From: Isoetes taiwanensis
Taxonomy: Eukaryota > Streptophyta > Lycopodiopsida > Isoetales > Isoetaceae
DNA length: 64,000 bases
Direction of reading: 5' to 3'
Assembly: GCA_021234155.1 (NCBI GenBank)
Contig: JAJEKV010000006.1
Span: 11,373,317-11,437,316 of the forward strand
This document shows, piece after piece, positions 11,277 to 22,442 of this stretch; positions within the stretch are counted from its first letter, which is position 1; the number at the start of each line of letters is the position of its first letter. The notes below the pieces were generated by a model. That model saw only the letters and a program-made list of their open reading frames with translations, was not told the origin of the DNA and searched no databases. Position numbers and translations under genes: made by a program.

Positions 11277-11868
11277 TGTTAGTCCTGTACGTCCTGGTAC
11301 CGGACTATTCATGCACACGGAGGACCAGGTCAAGAACAAGGAGCCACAGTCAGGTCCAGGTCAGTCGTCAAAAGCCCAGCAAAAGACCAAGCAGCAGACC
11401 AAGCAGCAGGCCACGCCCGCGACAAAGAAGAGGCCGAGAACAGACAAGTGACGGGCCGTCAGCGTCAGCGTGATTTCAGGCATTTCAAGAGGCACCGCCA
11501 GCATTCCTGCAAATCAGGCCTCCTTCCAGGAGTCGGCACCGAGATCTGACAAAGTGTCTATATTGGGCCAGAGGCCATTGTACTATATATAGGAGTAGAG
11601 CTAGCACTTGAGTTTTTTTAGATGAGTTTTTGGACTTGTCTCCGATCAGTTTCTCTCTATTGTGAGAGCTCACGTATCATCATTGATATCAAAGAGTTTT
11701 GTTCTCACCAATTGTGTTCTCATTGTCATCTGTTGTTCTCTCTCTTTTTCCTTTTTCTTTGTTTCTTTTGCAAATCCCGTGTGTCACAGCTACCGGATTC
11801 TCCTGTTTGATCCACGGGTCCTTACAGAGGGCTGTCTTGCAGGAGTTCCCGAACCCAGACCCCAAACA
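11277..11868 (+). repeat. GT1 3' LTR
   Basis: 592 bp, TGTTAG...AAACA, followed by attcg (TSD). It keeps the 35-bp and 12-bp segments missing from the 5' LTR. Confidence 0.93.
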
Positions 11869-11873
11869 ATTCG

Positions 11874-12050
11874 TCCCACACCTTCTATGGGAATCCTATA
11901 TAGCGGAAGCATACATACAAGTTTAGCACCTGGCAAGAATGCAAATAATAATATACCACCTCAAAGGGTGGCCCATCATCATCCATAAGAATACAACAGA
12001 ACACCAACATAACAAAGGAAAAACACCCTAAATGAGGGCTCTAACCCGGG
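11874..12050 (-). repeat. LTR-L left copy, second part
   Basis: It continues the LTR-L sequence interrupted by GT1 (matches 25731-25901: 'ggaatcctatatagcggaagc'). Identity to the other LTR-L stops at 'aacccggg' (about 12050), where internal sequence begins, so this LTR is truncated to about 330 bp. Confidence 0.8.
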
Positions 12051-13137
12051 CTCCTTTGCTATCCCACCTATTGCTTGGAGCCTGGTTTTATATTGGGGCC
12101 CAAAGCGCGTAGGGATTAGTGGTCTTCCGCTTTCATTGTATGGTATGGTTGGCGGGCTCCTCAGCAGTCTTCTTTGCCTGCTCTTCTGCTAGCCGGGCCG
12201 CTTCTTGTTCGGCGTCCTGCTCTCGCAACAGGTGTATCTCGGTACGCCTCCTAATCTCTGCAAGGTATCTCTCGGGTCGAGCCGCCATGTCAAGCTCGAC
12301 GGGTTGCAGACCTTCTTGGGTGAGAGATGACGGTAAATCTTCCCATATGAAGATTTGGGCGCATCATCATAATAGTATGGGGGCAGGGTAAAGTTGCATC
12401 CTCGGGTAATGGCCCTCCCTCTTCCTAAATAAACATATTCCTGTCCTCGGACAACTGGGTATCCGCTCACAATCTATCGGGCGTCTTCCTCTCATCGCCA
12501 TAATTCTTTCAGCCTCACAACGAGCGTCTGCATCGGCAGCATCTTGGGGCATGTCCGGGGGATAATAATGAACAAGGGTCAAAACCTGGTCCTCTTGTTC
12601 CACAAGGGTATACGTCTCCCTTTCAGCATTAAATTTCAACAGAAATCTCTCCATGAGATGGAATATAGGGTATGGTATCCGATCTCCCTCCACAAACCTC
12701 TGCACTAGCTGCTCTAGAAGAAGCTCGACCTTCTTAGGGCCGTCGGGTGTATCGCCAATGTTACAGCCAAGCTCCGCGAAAAGTTGGAAGACAGGAGGAG
12801 TAACGTGGCTATGGCGAATGCACGTGATTCCAGCGGTTATGGCAGGCGGAGGACACTGCTGGGGGGAGGGGGGGTGGTAAATACAAAAAGAAACAATTAA
12901 CCCCAAAACTTAAAAACTTACGTCACTTTTAACGCATTTCTTCTTTTTCTTTTGTAAATTTTTTTTAAAGGCGGTCGATGCACGGTCAAAATCGGCGCAC
13001 TTGGTATTTTTTGAGTTGAGAATCGCAAAAGAAATCGATGTTTTCCTAAGTGCACCGATTTAGGGTTTCTGGTCATTTGGTGATGCTAGTGACTCGGCTG
13101 AAAGGTATCCTAAGCTAATTTGGGGGTCCCCAACGCG
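12051..13137 (-). repeat. Direct-repeat unit A of LTR-L internal region
   Basis: About 1.09 kb that repeats in direct orientation at 13627-14819 (unit B). Both start 'ctcctttgctatccc' and end near 'ggtccccaacgc'. Each holds the same unrecognised ORF plus an A/T-rich leader. The two units are separated by the 490-bp histone H3-like segment. Confidence 0.88.
12189..12906 (-). pseudogene. Unrecognised LTR-L ORF, copy A (frameshifted)
   Basis: This copy matches copy B (13644-14366) closely from IGDTPDGPKK to YPPDMPQDAA. It then shifts frame near 12480, with the remainder continuing in another frame (VVRGQEYVYLGRGRAITRG, 12400-12460) and shifting again near 12370. Before IGDTPDG it retains a segment missing from copy B (about 12770-12850). 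I recognise no domain. The lack of zinc knuckle or capsid motifs argues against a standard Gag, although position alone would allow it. Confidence 0.6.
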
Positions 13138-13140
13138 AAG

Positions 13141-13232
13141 GCAATGATACACATAGCTGATAATAAGTAACATTGTATTAATACAAAAACTTTAAGTACA
13201 AAAGGATACAAATACATTATAAAATGAGGGAT
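13141..13232 (-). other. 3'-UTR-like segment of the H3-like sequence
   Basis: An AT-rich stretch directly downstream, on the minus strand, of the H3-like stop codon. It separates the H3-like sequence from unit A. It carries no ORF and resembles a transcribed 3' untranslated tail. Confidence 0.4.
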
Positions 13233-13600
13233 CTAATTATGATCCCTACGAATCCGACGTGCCAAGGCCAAATCCTTTGGCATAATAGTCAAGCGTTTAG
13301 CATGTATGGCTCAAAGGTTGGCGTCGCCGAAGACGGCGACAAGGTAATATTCGGCAGCTTTCTGCAAGACGAGAATGGCATGGGTTTGGGACCGTAGGTC
13401 CGTCTTGAATTGTTGAGCAATTTCGCGGACGAGCCGCAGGAAAGGTAACTTCCACAATAGGAGCTCCGTCGACTTTTGATACTTCCGGATCTCTCGCAAG
13501 GCCATTGTTCCCGGTCTGAACCTGTGGGGCTTCCTCTGACGAGGTGGGGACAAGGGGAAGGGTCTTGCCTCCAGTGGCCGGGTGTCGGGCCCGCTGAACT
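13233..13600 (-). pseudogene. Histone H3-like sequence inside the LTR-L internal region
   Basis: The translated minus strand matches canonical histone H3 through the whole histone fold: [20 protein letters not shown], then [14 protein letters not shown], then [18 protein letters not shown] occupies the conserved Cys position (13311-13313), then AIHAKRLTIMPKD and LALARRIRRD lead to a stop at 13233. Loop 1 has canonical length, so this derives from ordinary H3 rather than a typical CENH3. More than twenty residues differ from canonical H3 (for example R to W in the ELLIRK motif, and Q to L in PFQR). Upstream, a PATGG motif like the H3 tail is out of frame, with about 30 extra bases before KPHRF. 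No intron is visible, which fits either a retrocopy or an intronless H3 source. It is probably a pseudogene now, because of the stop. Confidence 0.85.
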
Positions 13601-13626
13601 AGTGTCTCTCGACTCGTGTCCCCCTT

Positions 13627-14819
13627 CTCCTTTGCTATCCCACCTATTGCTTAGAGCCTAGTTCTATATTGGGGCCCCAAACGCATAGGGGGTTAGTGGT
13701 CTTCCGCTTTCGTTGTATGGTACGGTTGGCATGCTCATTAGCAGTCTTCTTTGCCTGCTCTTCTGCTAGCCGAGCCGCTTCTTGTTCGGCGTGCTGCTCT
13801 CGTAACAGGCATATCTCGGTACGCCTCCTAATCTCTGCAAGGTATCTCTCGGGTCGAGCCGCCATGTCAAGCTCGACGGGCTGCAGATCTTCTTGGGTGA
13901 GAGATGGCGGTATATCTTCCCATATGAAGATTTGGGCATCCTCATCATAATAGTATGGGGGCAGGATAAAGTTGCATCCTCGGGTAATGGCCCTCCCTCT
14001 TCCTAAATAAACATATTCCTGTCCTCGGACAACTGGGTCTCCGCTCGCAATCTGTCTTGCGTCCTCCTCTTGCGCCATCACCATAATTCTTTCAGACTCA
14101 CGACGAGCATCTACAACGGCAGCATCTTGGGGCATGTCCGGGGGATAATAATGAACAAGGATCAAAACCTGGTCCTCTTGTTCCACAAGGGTATACGTCT
14201 CCCTTTCAGCATTAAATTTCAATAGAAATCTCTCTGTGAGATGGAATATAGGGTATGGTATCCGATCTCCCTCTACAAACCTCTGCACTAGCTGCTCTAA
14301 AAGAAGCTTGATCTTCTTAGGGCCGTCGGGTGTATCGCCAATGTTACGCGAAAAGTTGGAAGACATTGCAGGAAGAGAAACTTTTTGTTCCCTTGGTGCA
14401 GGCCATAGTTTAGCGGAGCTGGAGTGCTAGGCAAAGCAGGGTTGAGGTCGTCAGGGTAGTACACAGGAGCAGCTATGGCAGACAGGGTCTAGCACAGTGG
14501 CTATGGCGAGTGCACGCGATTCTGGTGGCTATGGCGGGCGGAGGACACTACTAGGCGGGGGTAAATGCAAAAAGAAACAATGAACCCCAAAACTTAAAAA
14601 CTTTACGTCACTTTTAACGCGTTACTTCTTTTTTTTTTTTAATTTTTTTTAAAGGCGGTCAACGCACGGTCAAACCGGCGCACTTGGTATTTTTTGAGTT
14701 TAGAATCGCAAAAGAAATCGATGTTTTCCTAAGTGCATCGATTTAGGGTTTCTGGCCATTTGGTGATGCTAGTCACTCGGCCGAAAGATGTCCTCAGCTA
14801 ATTTAAAGGTCCCCAACGC
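13627..14819 (-). repeat. Direct-repeat unit B of LTR-L internal region
   Basis: The second copy of the unit at 12051-13137, slightly longer. Beyond 14819 the sequence continues into the authentic internal leader (matching 47700-47880), so unit B is probably the original and unit A the copy. Confidence 0.85.
13644..14366 (-). CDS. Unrecognised LTR-L ORF, copy B (240 aa, open)
   Basis: A 240-codon uninterrupted ORF, the longest intact one in the pol-less LTR-L region. The N-terminal third has LLLEQLVQRFVEGDRIPYP and LLKFNAERETYTLVEQE. The middle contains PPYYYDEDAQIFIWEDIPPS. The C-terminus is a charged Ala/Glu/Arg helix (EQHAEQEAARLAEEQAKK) with likely coiled-coil character and a basic IQRKRK stretch. 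I recognise no family. Copy A keeps extra upstream codons, so the start ATG 14366 may be secondary to a deletion. Its survival as an ORF next to a decayed sister suggests, weakly, recent function or youth. Confidence 0.5.
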   Translation of the reverse strand: MSSNFSRNIGDTPDGPKKIKLLLEQLVQRFVEGDRIPYPIFHLTERFLLKFNAERETYTLVEQEDQVLILVHYYPPDMPQDAAVVDARRESERIMVMAQEEDARQIASGDPVVRGQEYVYLGRGRAITRGCNFILPPYYYDEDAQIFIWEDIPPSLTQEDLQPVELDMAARPERYLAEIRRRTEICLLREQHAEQEAARLAEEQAKKTANEHANRTIQRKRKTTNPLCVWGPNIELGSKQ

Positions 14820-14985
14820 AATGGAAGAAGAAATTCTCCAATTCGAGCTACCTAAAGAAAGTTATGGCCTCTGGAAAAGAGAGACCATTTCCTGCCAAAA
14901 TTCGATACAGTCTTACCTTCATACCTTCAAATTTACCCTCTCAACCAACACTGTTACCACAAATTTGGCCATCAATCATTCTAAT
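14820..14985 (-). other. LTR-L internal leader, right of unit B
   Basis: Related to 47700-47890 (shared 'gttatggcctct', 'agagaccattt'). It ends at ctaat (14981-14985), the target site of copia C1, and resumes at 25454. Confidence 0.6.
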
Positions 14986-15434
14986 TGTTAGAAAATCTTC
15001 TAAAGACTAACTTGCTCTAACACACCTAGGTATTACCAATGTCACACACCCAAACCAATTCAATGTTAAACTACCAATGAGATATGCAAAATATTCAATA
15101 ACAAAGGCTATGACTTTGATCGATCACTGCATTCATAACTGTATTATTTACAAACTGAATTTCTCCTTATATTATCTATGGGATCACCGCATTCCGGCAA
15201 TCCCTTTATCTTATCCTTTGGTTCTGCAAGTCGGCCCCTAGATCTCTGTTGTAGAAACCACCTGGCCGGGAACACTGTTCACCGAGCTAGGTTTCTGGGT
15301 TTTCTATTAATGTCTTCGATATCTCCTTAGACCATTGACAATAGGCTTAGCTTCATACGACCATTGCTAATTATTCAACCTTATGAATTCAATGAACCTT
15401 ATGATCAAAATAAATCAACCTTATACTCTTCACT
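14986..15434 (-). repeat. C1 3' LTR
   Basis: Matches 24999-25448 with about ten differences. It is followed by TTCCCCTTC, the complement of the polypurine tract. Confidence 0.92.
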
Positions 15435-15466
15435 TCCCCTTCATTGAATTCATCTGTAAGAATCCT

Positions 15467-18400
15467 TCAAGATTGTTCCATCGTGTTGCTGGCCACAGGA
15501 CTGTGAATTCTCATCAATTCTTTTAAAATATTAAACCTTGGCTCCCTGAGAGCCTTAGTTAATATGTCAGCTATTTGGTTTTCTGTTGGAACATATCTGA
15601 CTGAAATAAGCTTTTTCTGAACCATCTCTCTAATAAAATGTTGTTTCATTTCAATATGCTTTGCCCTTTCATGAAGAACAGGGTTTTGAGTCATAGCAAT
15701 CCCACTAGCACTGTCAGACCACAGTATGGTTGCCTGATGATCTTTTACTCCAATTTCCTCTAGCATTCTTCTTAACCAGATTATTTCTTTGGATCCTAAA
15801 GTTATTGCAGTGTACTCAGCTTCTGCACTTCACAATGCCACTGTGCTTTGTTTTTTACATTTCCAACTTATCAGATTTCCACCTAGCATCATTACATAGC
15901 CTGATGTAGAATGCCTTTGGTCTGCATCCCCTCCCCAATCTGCATCTACAAATGCTTCAAGTTTGCATCCTTTATCACTGAAATTAATTCCATGATTCAA
16001 AGTCCCTTTTAAATATCTTAAAACTCGTTTAGCAGCAGTCCAATGTTGTCTCCCAGGGTTGCTATTGTATCTACTTAATAGATTTACAGCAAAGGATATA
16101 TCTGGTCTTGTAGCTCCTGCCAAATGCATCAAACATCCTATTAGTCTTCTGTAGGGAACCCTTTTCATTTGCTCTGTTTCTTCTTCTGTAGTAGGACACA
16201 TTTTGTTGCTTATTTTGTGCCCTGGTACCAAAGGAGTATTTGCCATATTGCAGTCTATCATCTTAAATTTTTCAAGTACACCTTGTATATAGTCTGCTTG
16301 ATTCAAACTCATAATTTTCTTTTCTCTATTTCTGATCACTCGAATTCCGAAGAATCTTTTTAACTCACCTAGGTCAGTCATCTTGAATCTGGACCTCAAC
16401 AATCCTTTGCAAGTCTTCAAACAGTCCAAACTATTTGAGAACATTACACAATCGTCCACATATAATGCAATGAGACAAAACTGATTATGTTGTTTGTACA
16501 TATACAAATTTCCATCACCATTAAATTTTATAAATCCTTGATCAGTTAAATACTTATCCATGCATGAATACCAGGCCCTGGGTGATTGTTTCAGCCCATA
16601 CACCGCTCTCTTAAGCTTCCAAATTCTGTCTCCTTTTTCTTCAAACCCCAAAGGAGGTCTCATGTAAATCTCTTCTTCTAATTCTGCATTTAAGAATGCA
16701 ATACTCACATCCATATGGTGGACTTCCCAATTCATTGTGTTTGCTAATGCTAGCATCATTCTTATGCTCGACATCTTCACAATGGGAGAATAAGTGTCAT
16801 TATCAGTCAATGCCCTTTTGCTGGGTGAAGCCTTGAGCTACTAGCCTGGCTTTGTACGTCTTTGCTCCATCAGGAAGTTCCTTGATCTTATAGATCCATT
16901 TACTCCCAACAATATTCTTATTTTCAGGCCTGTTTACTACCTCAAAAGTGTCAGTCCTCTTGAATGCTGCCATTTCTTCATCCATTGCATCTTGCTAATA
17001 TTTGTGATCTTCACTTGCCATAGCCTTTTCAAATGTCTGTGGCAGATTACTTTCCATGGCTGCCATTAAGTGAGGAATCATCTCTTCTTCTATAGTCTCT
17101 AATCTCTTACTTTTTCCATCAATCTCTCTGCCATGTTCATGAATGTCGATTCCCTTATCTTCCAATTCTTTTTTGAGTTTTTCTGCTTCTGTCATTCTTT
17201 TCCTTTGCTTGGGAACGACAACGTTTTCTTGTACCTCCTCATTGTTTAGATTATTAGTTCCAACATTATCCTGTACTATTCCATCAGAATTCTCATCATC
17301 ATCATTGCTGACCTCAGTCTCGTGATGCATTTTTCCTACTTCATTTGCTTTGTCATTTCTCTGTATGTTCAAGTCTCTGACATCCTTGTATAACTGCTCT
17401 TCCGAGAATACAACATCTCTGCTCACGAGTATCTTTCTCTTGCTTGGGGCATACAGTCTGTATGCTTTTGATTCTTCATCATATCCAATTAAAAAAGCAA
17501 CCACAGCCCTGTCATCCAACTTGTTTCTCAATTCCTCAGGGATATGAACATAGGCCAAGCAGCCGTAAGATCTAAACCTGTCATATGTTGGCATTCTTTT
17601 TGTCCATAACAGTTCTGGAATTTCCCCATCTATACTTGCACTTGGAACCCTGTTTTTCAGTTTTTAGAGCCTCTTCCCAAAACATATTTGGCAATCCAGC
17701 GTGCTTCAACATAGCTCTGACTGCATCCAAGCAAGTTCTATTTTTCCTCTCTGCTACTCCATTCTGCTGGGGAGAATACCTGCATGTCAATTGCCTTCTA
17801 ATTCCTTTTTCAATGCAAAAAGCTTCAAATTTTTTTGATATGTACTCACCACCCCTATCTGATCTTAAACATTTTATTTTGTAACCTGTTTCTCATTCTG
17901 CTTCAACCAAGAAATCCTTGAATGCTCTTAAAGCTTCATGTTTTTTTTTGACAAACAATAGCATTTGGCTTTTCTAGTATAATCATCTATGAAAGTGATG
18001 AAATACCTTTTTCCAGAATAGCTTTTCACATTAAGAGGACCACAGATGTCTGTGTGTATCAGTTCCAATGGAGTTTCAACCCTCTTTGATCTTCTGCAAA
18101 ACGGAAGTCTTGTGCTTTTGCCTATCATGCAACCCCTGCAAACAAAATTCTTTTGATCCTCATCTGCTGCATTAATGTATCCAAGTTTGCTCAAAGCTTT
18201 CACATTGTTCATGTTTGTATGCCCTAATCGTTCATGCCAAATTTTATAATTAGGGATTGATACATTATTTATTGCTGGAACATTGTCAAAAGTATCTAAC
18301 TCAAATAGATCTCCAACTCTTTCACCCAAAAAACACACTTTATTATCTTTGACAATTCTGCATACAACTTTGTCAAATAGGACCTGATAATCCAAATCCA

Positions 18401-18740
18401 CTAATTGACTTACAGAAATCAAAATTTTCACTATAGAGGGCACACAAAGCACTTTTTCAATTTCCACAGGATTCCCTTGTAAATCAAACAGTTTCAACAT
18501 GCCTCCTGCCTTCACTTCTTTTATGCTGCCATCTCCCAGCCGAATATTTCTTGTCTTTTGCTCCTCATCCCATCTTGTGAGTAAATCTGAACCCTTTATG
18601 ATTGTTCTTTCAGCTCCCGAATCTACAACAAAAGACACCTTAGATTTTTGTGCTTTACTTACATAATGAGAGAAAGCATGTGTTACCTCCTCTTCTGAAT
18701 CTTCATCCTCACATTCTACTACTGCAACATTTGTACTTGC
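15467..18740 (-). pseudogene. pol: C1 protease, integrase, RT and RNase H (broken)
   Basis: Read right to left. Protease FVVDSGAERTII lies at about 18630. The GAG-pre-integrase segment shows LGHTNMNNVKALSKLGY and CRGCMIGKSTRLPF. The integrase core runs from DICGPLNVKSYSGKRYF through YSPQQNGVAERKNR near 17770, which holds the catalytic Glu. RT begins with GSKWIYKIKELPDG, then HMDVSIAFLNAELEE, and the active site ALYVDDCVMF near 16450. RNase H shows DADWGGDADQRHSTSGY, then SAEAEYTA near 15810. Damage: a stop near 17890, a frameshift with partial loss near 17650, a stop near 16995, a frameshift near 16800, and a stop TGA near 15828. The fragments add up to a near full-length copia pol. Confidence 0.9.
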
Positions 18741-19216
18741 TGTTAATGTAAATAGACAATTCAACTCAACTAGTAATACTGCTTTCAAGTTCAATACTTT
18801 TATAATTCAACCATTAACCATTAACAATCCAACCATTAACCATTGTTCAGGAATTAACGTAGCTATTCAGCTAGGTAAGACGGCAACTAGGTAAGTCGGC
18901 AATGATTCAACAACCCTGTAAACTTAATCCTGCACACCTGTAACTGAAGTCCGGCACATCTGACTGCAATCCGACACCCAGTTACTGCAATCCGGCACCT
19001 CTAGCACTCAAGACGAATTCGTCTTCTGTTATATTGGAACCACCGAGATTTTTAGAGTTGCTAATTTCGTTGTCTCAACTTGTCCACATTTTATACGACC
19101 ATGCAAATCTTATGGTCTTGTTAATATAAATAAATAATGTTCAAATGGTGTAGTCAGCTGGCTAGTGTACATGAACGTCATGCATCCATCCATATGATAT
19201 GAACCTTTTACTATCA
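18741..19216 (-). repeat. C2 3' LTR
   Basis: 476 bp, TGTTAATG...ACTATCA, same length and, as read, same sequence as 23566-24041. Followed by the polypurine complement ATTCCCCCTT. Confidence 0.93.
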
Positions 19217-19244
19217 ATTCCCCCTTCAGATCATATGTAGAATA

Positions 19245-22200
19245 CTAGCTCAGGACTTCCCCCTGTGCATTCAGAATCGAACAATTTAACTGTTTTCTTA
19301 GAGCAAGAAATCTGCCTTCATGAAGAGCTTTAGTTAATAAATCTGCTAGCTGCATATCTGTAGTTACATACTGCAACTGTACAATATTTTTTTCCACCAC
19401 TTCTCTTACATAGTGCATCTTCAGCTCTATATGTTTGCTTCTTTCATGCATAACAGGGTTTCTTGATAATGCTATACAGCTCATACTGTCTGAGTTTAGC
19501 ACTGTAGAATTCTTCTGAGCAACTCCTAACTCAGTTAGCAATCTCCTACACCATACTATTTCTTTAGCAGCAAGACATGCAGCTGCATATTCAGCTTCTG
19601 CAGTTGATTGTGCTGTGGAAGATTGTTTTTTACACCTCCAGGAGATTGGCGCATTGCCAAGCATCAGCACATACCCAGATACAGACTTTCTTGTATCTAG
19701 ATCGCCAGCCCAATCAGCGTCACAATATGCTTGCAGTTCCATATTGTCACTGTAGTATACAATCCCATACTGAATCGTACCTTTAAGATACCTCGAAATT
19801 CTCTTTGCCGCAGTCCAATGCTGCCTTCCTGAAGAATTAGAGTATCTGCTCAACAGATTTACACTGAAGCTTATGTCAGGCCTCGTAGTGTTAGCAATAT
19901 ATAATAATGCACCAATTAATTCTCTATAAGGTACGTACTCCATGTCTTTAATTTCTTCCTCTGTTGCAGGACACATTTCACAAGAAATTTTATGACCTGG
20001 TACCAATGGAGTTCGAGCTACGTTACAAGCTTGCATATTAAATCGCTCCAAGATGCCCTCAATATTTTTGGACTGTTTTATCCACAAAGTTCTCTTCCTT
20101 CTGTTTCTAATCACTTCGACACCCAAAAATTTATGTAATTCTCCTAAATCGGTCATTTTGAACCTGGAACTTAACAGCTGCTTGCAATGATTAAGTATCT
20201 CTGGTGATTTTGCAACCATTATGCAGTCATCAACGTACAAGGCGATTATGCAGTAACTGTCATCCTTTCTCATACAATAAACATTGCCGTCATTTTGCAG
20301 TTTAACAAATCCTTCTGCTCTGAGAAATGTATCCATGCATTTATACCACTGTCTAGGGGATTGTCTCAGACCGTAGACAGCCCTTTTTAATTTCCAAACT
20401 TTGTTATTTCCACGTTCAAAGCCAGGCGCCTGCTTCATAAAAATGTCCTCCTCTAATTTGGCATTAAGGAACGCCGTACTCACATCCATATGGTGCAGCT
20501 CCAGATCATACGCATTTGCCATTGCCAGCAATATCCTTAAGCTAGTGATTTTGACAATCGGAGAGAATGTGTCAGTGTAATCAATACCTCTTTTCGGCGA
20601 AAACCCCTGAGCTACAAGCCTAGCTTTGTACTTGGGCGTTACACCATCCGCTTCCACTTTGAGTTTGTAAATCCACTTATTCCCCACGATATTTTTACCA
20701 CTTGGCAAATCTGTTACCTCATAAGATTCTGTTCTATCAAAGGCATCCATCTCAGTTTCCGTGGCTTGTATCCATTTGTCTGCATCTGTACACTTCATTG
20801 CTTCATCATAACTTCTTGGAACACGTGGCTCTATCACCATAAGTGCCTCAATGTCTGTCGTTTCTTCTACTTCCTTTAGTTTGGCTAGTCTTCTACTTCT
20901 GCCACTTTCTTGTCTGCCGTAACTGTCTTGATTAATGTTAGCTTCATCAGCAAGTCTTTGGGCCTCTGATCTTCTCTTTCTAACCGGCCTTTCCTGTGCA
21001 TCTACGCTTTCCTCTTCAGTATGCACAGAACTTTGTGGCTGATTTCCAGCTGGTATGACATCAGGCTGATCTCTAACTTCTGGCGTCTCATCGTTCTCAC
21101 TGTCATCATCTGAGTCTAGAATGTCTTCAGCCAAAGCTTTACATGATTGGTCTGCTTCATCTTTATCCCTTACTTCAACACATTCTTTCTTTTGCTCACT
21201 TGCAAGGTCCTTTTGTGGACTTAAAACTTTCGGCCTGTATACTTGAGTCTCATCAAATATCACATCTCGGTTGACAATGATCTTCCTTTTCTCAGGTAAG
21301 TATAGCCTGTAGCCCTTAGAATGTTGATCGTATCCTACTAAATAGGAAATCCAAGCTCTATCATCAAGTTTCACTCTCTGCTCACTTGGAATATGAGCAT
21401 ACGCAAGACAACCGTATGCTCTAAGATGATCATACATGGGCTTAGCTCCTGACCATAATACTTCAGGTATGCTACCATTTATGCTTGCATTCGGCAGCAA
21501 GTTTTGAATATAAACAGAAGTCTTCACCGCCTCCTCCCGTAGGAAATTCGGTAAGCCACTTTGTTTGAGCATTGCTCTGATCGCATTCAGAATAGTTCTA
21601 TTCTTTCTTTCCGCTACACCATTTTGCTGAGGTGTGTGACTACATGTGATTTATCTTTTGATTCCTTTGTCTGCGCAATACTTATTAAATTCTCTGGATA
21701 AGTACTCACCACCCCTGTCGGATCTCACACGTTTAATTCTTCTTCCCATTTCACATTTAACCTCTGCAGCATACACTTTGAATGCCTCAAAAGCAAGATC
21801 CTTAGTTCTGAGACAGTAGCACCTAGTTTTTCTGCTGAAATCGTCTATGAATGTGATGAAATACCTTTTTCCGATTATGCCAATCACATTTAAAGGGCCA
21901 CACAAGTCTGTATATATTAAATCCAAAATACCACTTGCTCTTCTCTTCGCTTTCCCAAAAGGTAATCTTGTATGCTTCCCTAGCATGCAGCCACTGCATA
22001 AAATATTATTGTCATCACCTTCAGTTGCTGAAATCAGCCCTTTATTTATCATGATATTTACATTTCTCATGTGGGTGTGGCATAGCCTGTCATGCCATAG
22101 TTTTCTTGTAGGCAGTGTTACTAGATTAACCTTTGCAACGTCTTTACAATCCAATCCAAACAAGTTGCCAACACGTTTACCAATAAACTTTATTTCATTG

Positions 22201-22442
22201 CCCAAAAAAATCTTACAATCAAGTTTATCAAACACCAGTTTATAGCCCATGTCTACAAGCTGACACACGGAAATCAAATTCCGAACAAGGCTAGGAACAC
22301 ACAACACATTTTTCAGATTTACTGCCACACCATTTACATCAAACAGTTCTAATACTCCAGCGCTTTCAATTCTTTGTAACTCCCCATTGCCTACTTGCAC
22401 ATGACCGCCTTCCTTCTTCAGAGCACTCTTCAACATATCCAC
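19245..22442 (-). pseudogene. pol: C2 integrase, RT and RNase H (one stop; upstream frameshift)
   Basis: A near full-length copia polyprotein. From the right: GNGELQRIESAGVLELFDV (protease-to-GAG-pre-integrase), LCHTHMRNVNIMINKGL, CSGCMLGKHTRLPFGKA, the integrase core (DLCGPLNVIGIIGKRYF, VRSDRGGEYLSREF), one nonsense TAA at 21651-21653, and the catalytic-Glu motif PQQNGVAERKNR. A 775-codon open stretch (19245-21572) then holds the integrase C-terminus, RT (HHMDVSTAFLNAKLEED; active site ALYVDDCIMV near 20230) and RNase H (DADWAGDLDTRKSVSGY; TAEAEYAAA). All catalytic motifs are present. A frameshift near 22450 separates it from the protease. Confidence 0.92.

Larger units (their letters stand above)
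856..11868 (+). mobile_element. GT1: Ty3/gypsy LTR retrotransposon (Athila/Tat-like), 11.0 kb
   Basis: It has 545- and 592-bp LTRs with TG...CA ends (TGTTAG...AAACA) and a 5-bp TSD attcg (851-855, 11869-11873). A tRNA-Asp-type primer site follows the 5' LTR and a G-rich polypurine tract precedes the 3' LTR. The coding order is gag, protease, RT, RNase H, integrase, then an antisense mini-ORF and a long extra sense ORF. The lineage call rests on the Asp-type primer site, the DGGS protease and the Athila-like DDFS motif in RT. All frames are broken. The LTRs differ by roughly 17 substitutions by eye (about 3%) plus two indels that account for the 47-bp length difference. It sits inside LTR-L. 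Confidence 0.93.

Noticed and set aside
13233-13600. H3-like sequence as a centromeric H3 (CENH3)
   Set aside because: Loop 1 is of canonical length and the alpha-N helix KPHRFRPGT...[12 protein letters not shown] is ordinary H3; divergence looks like decay or drift.
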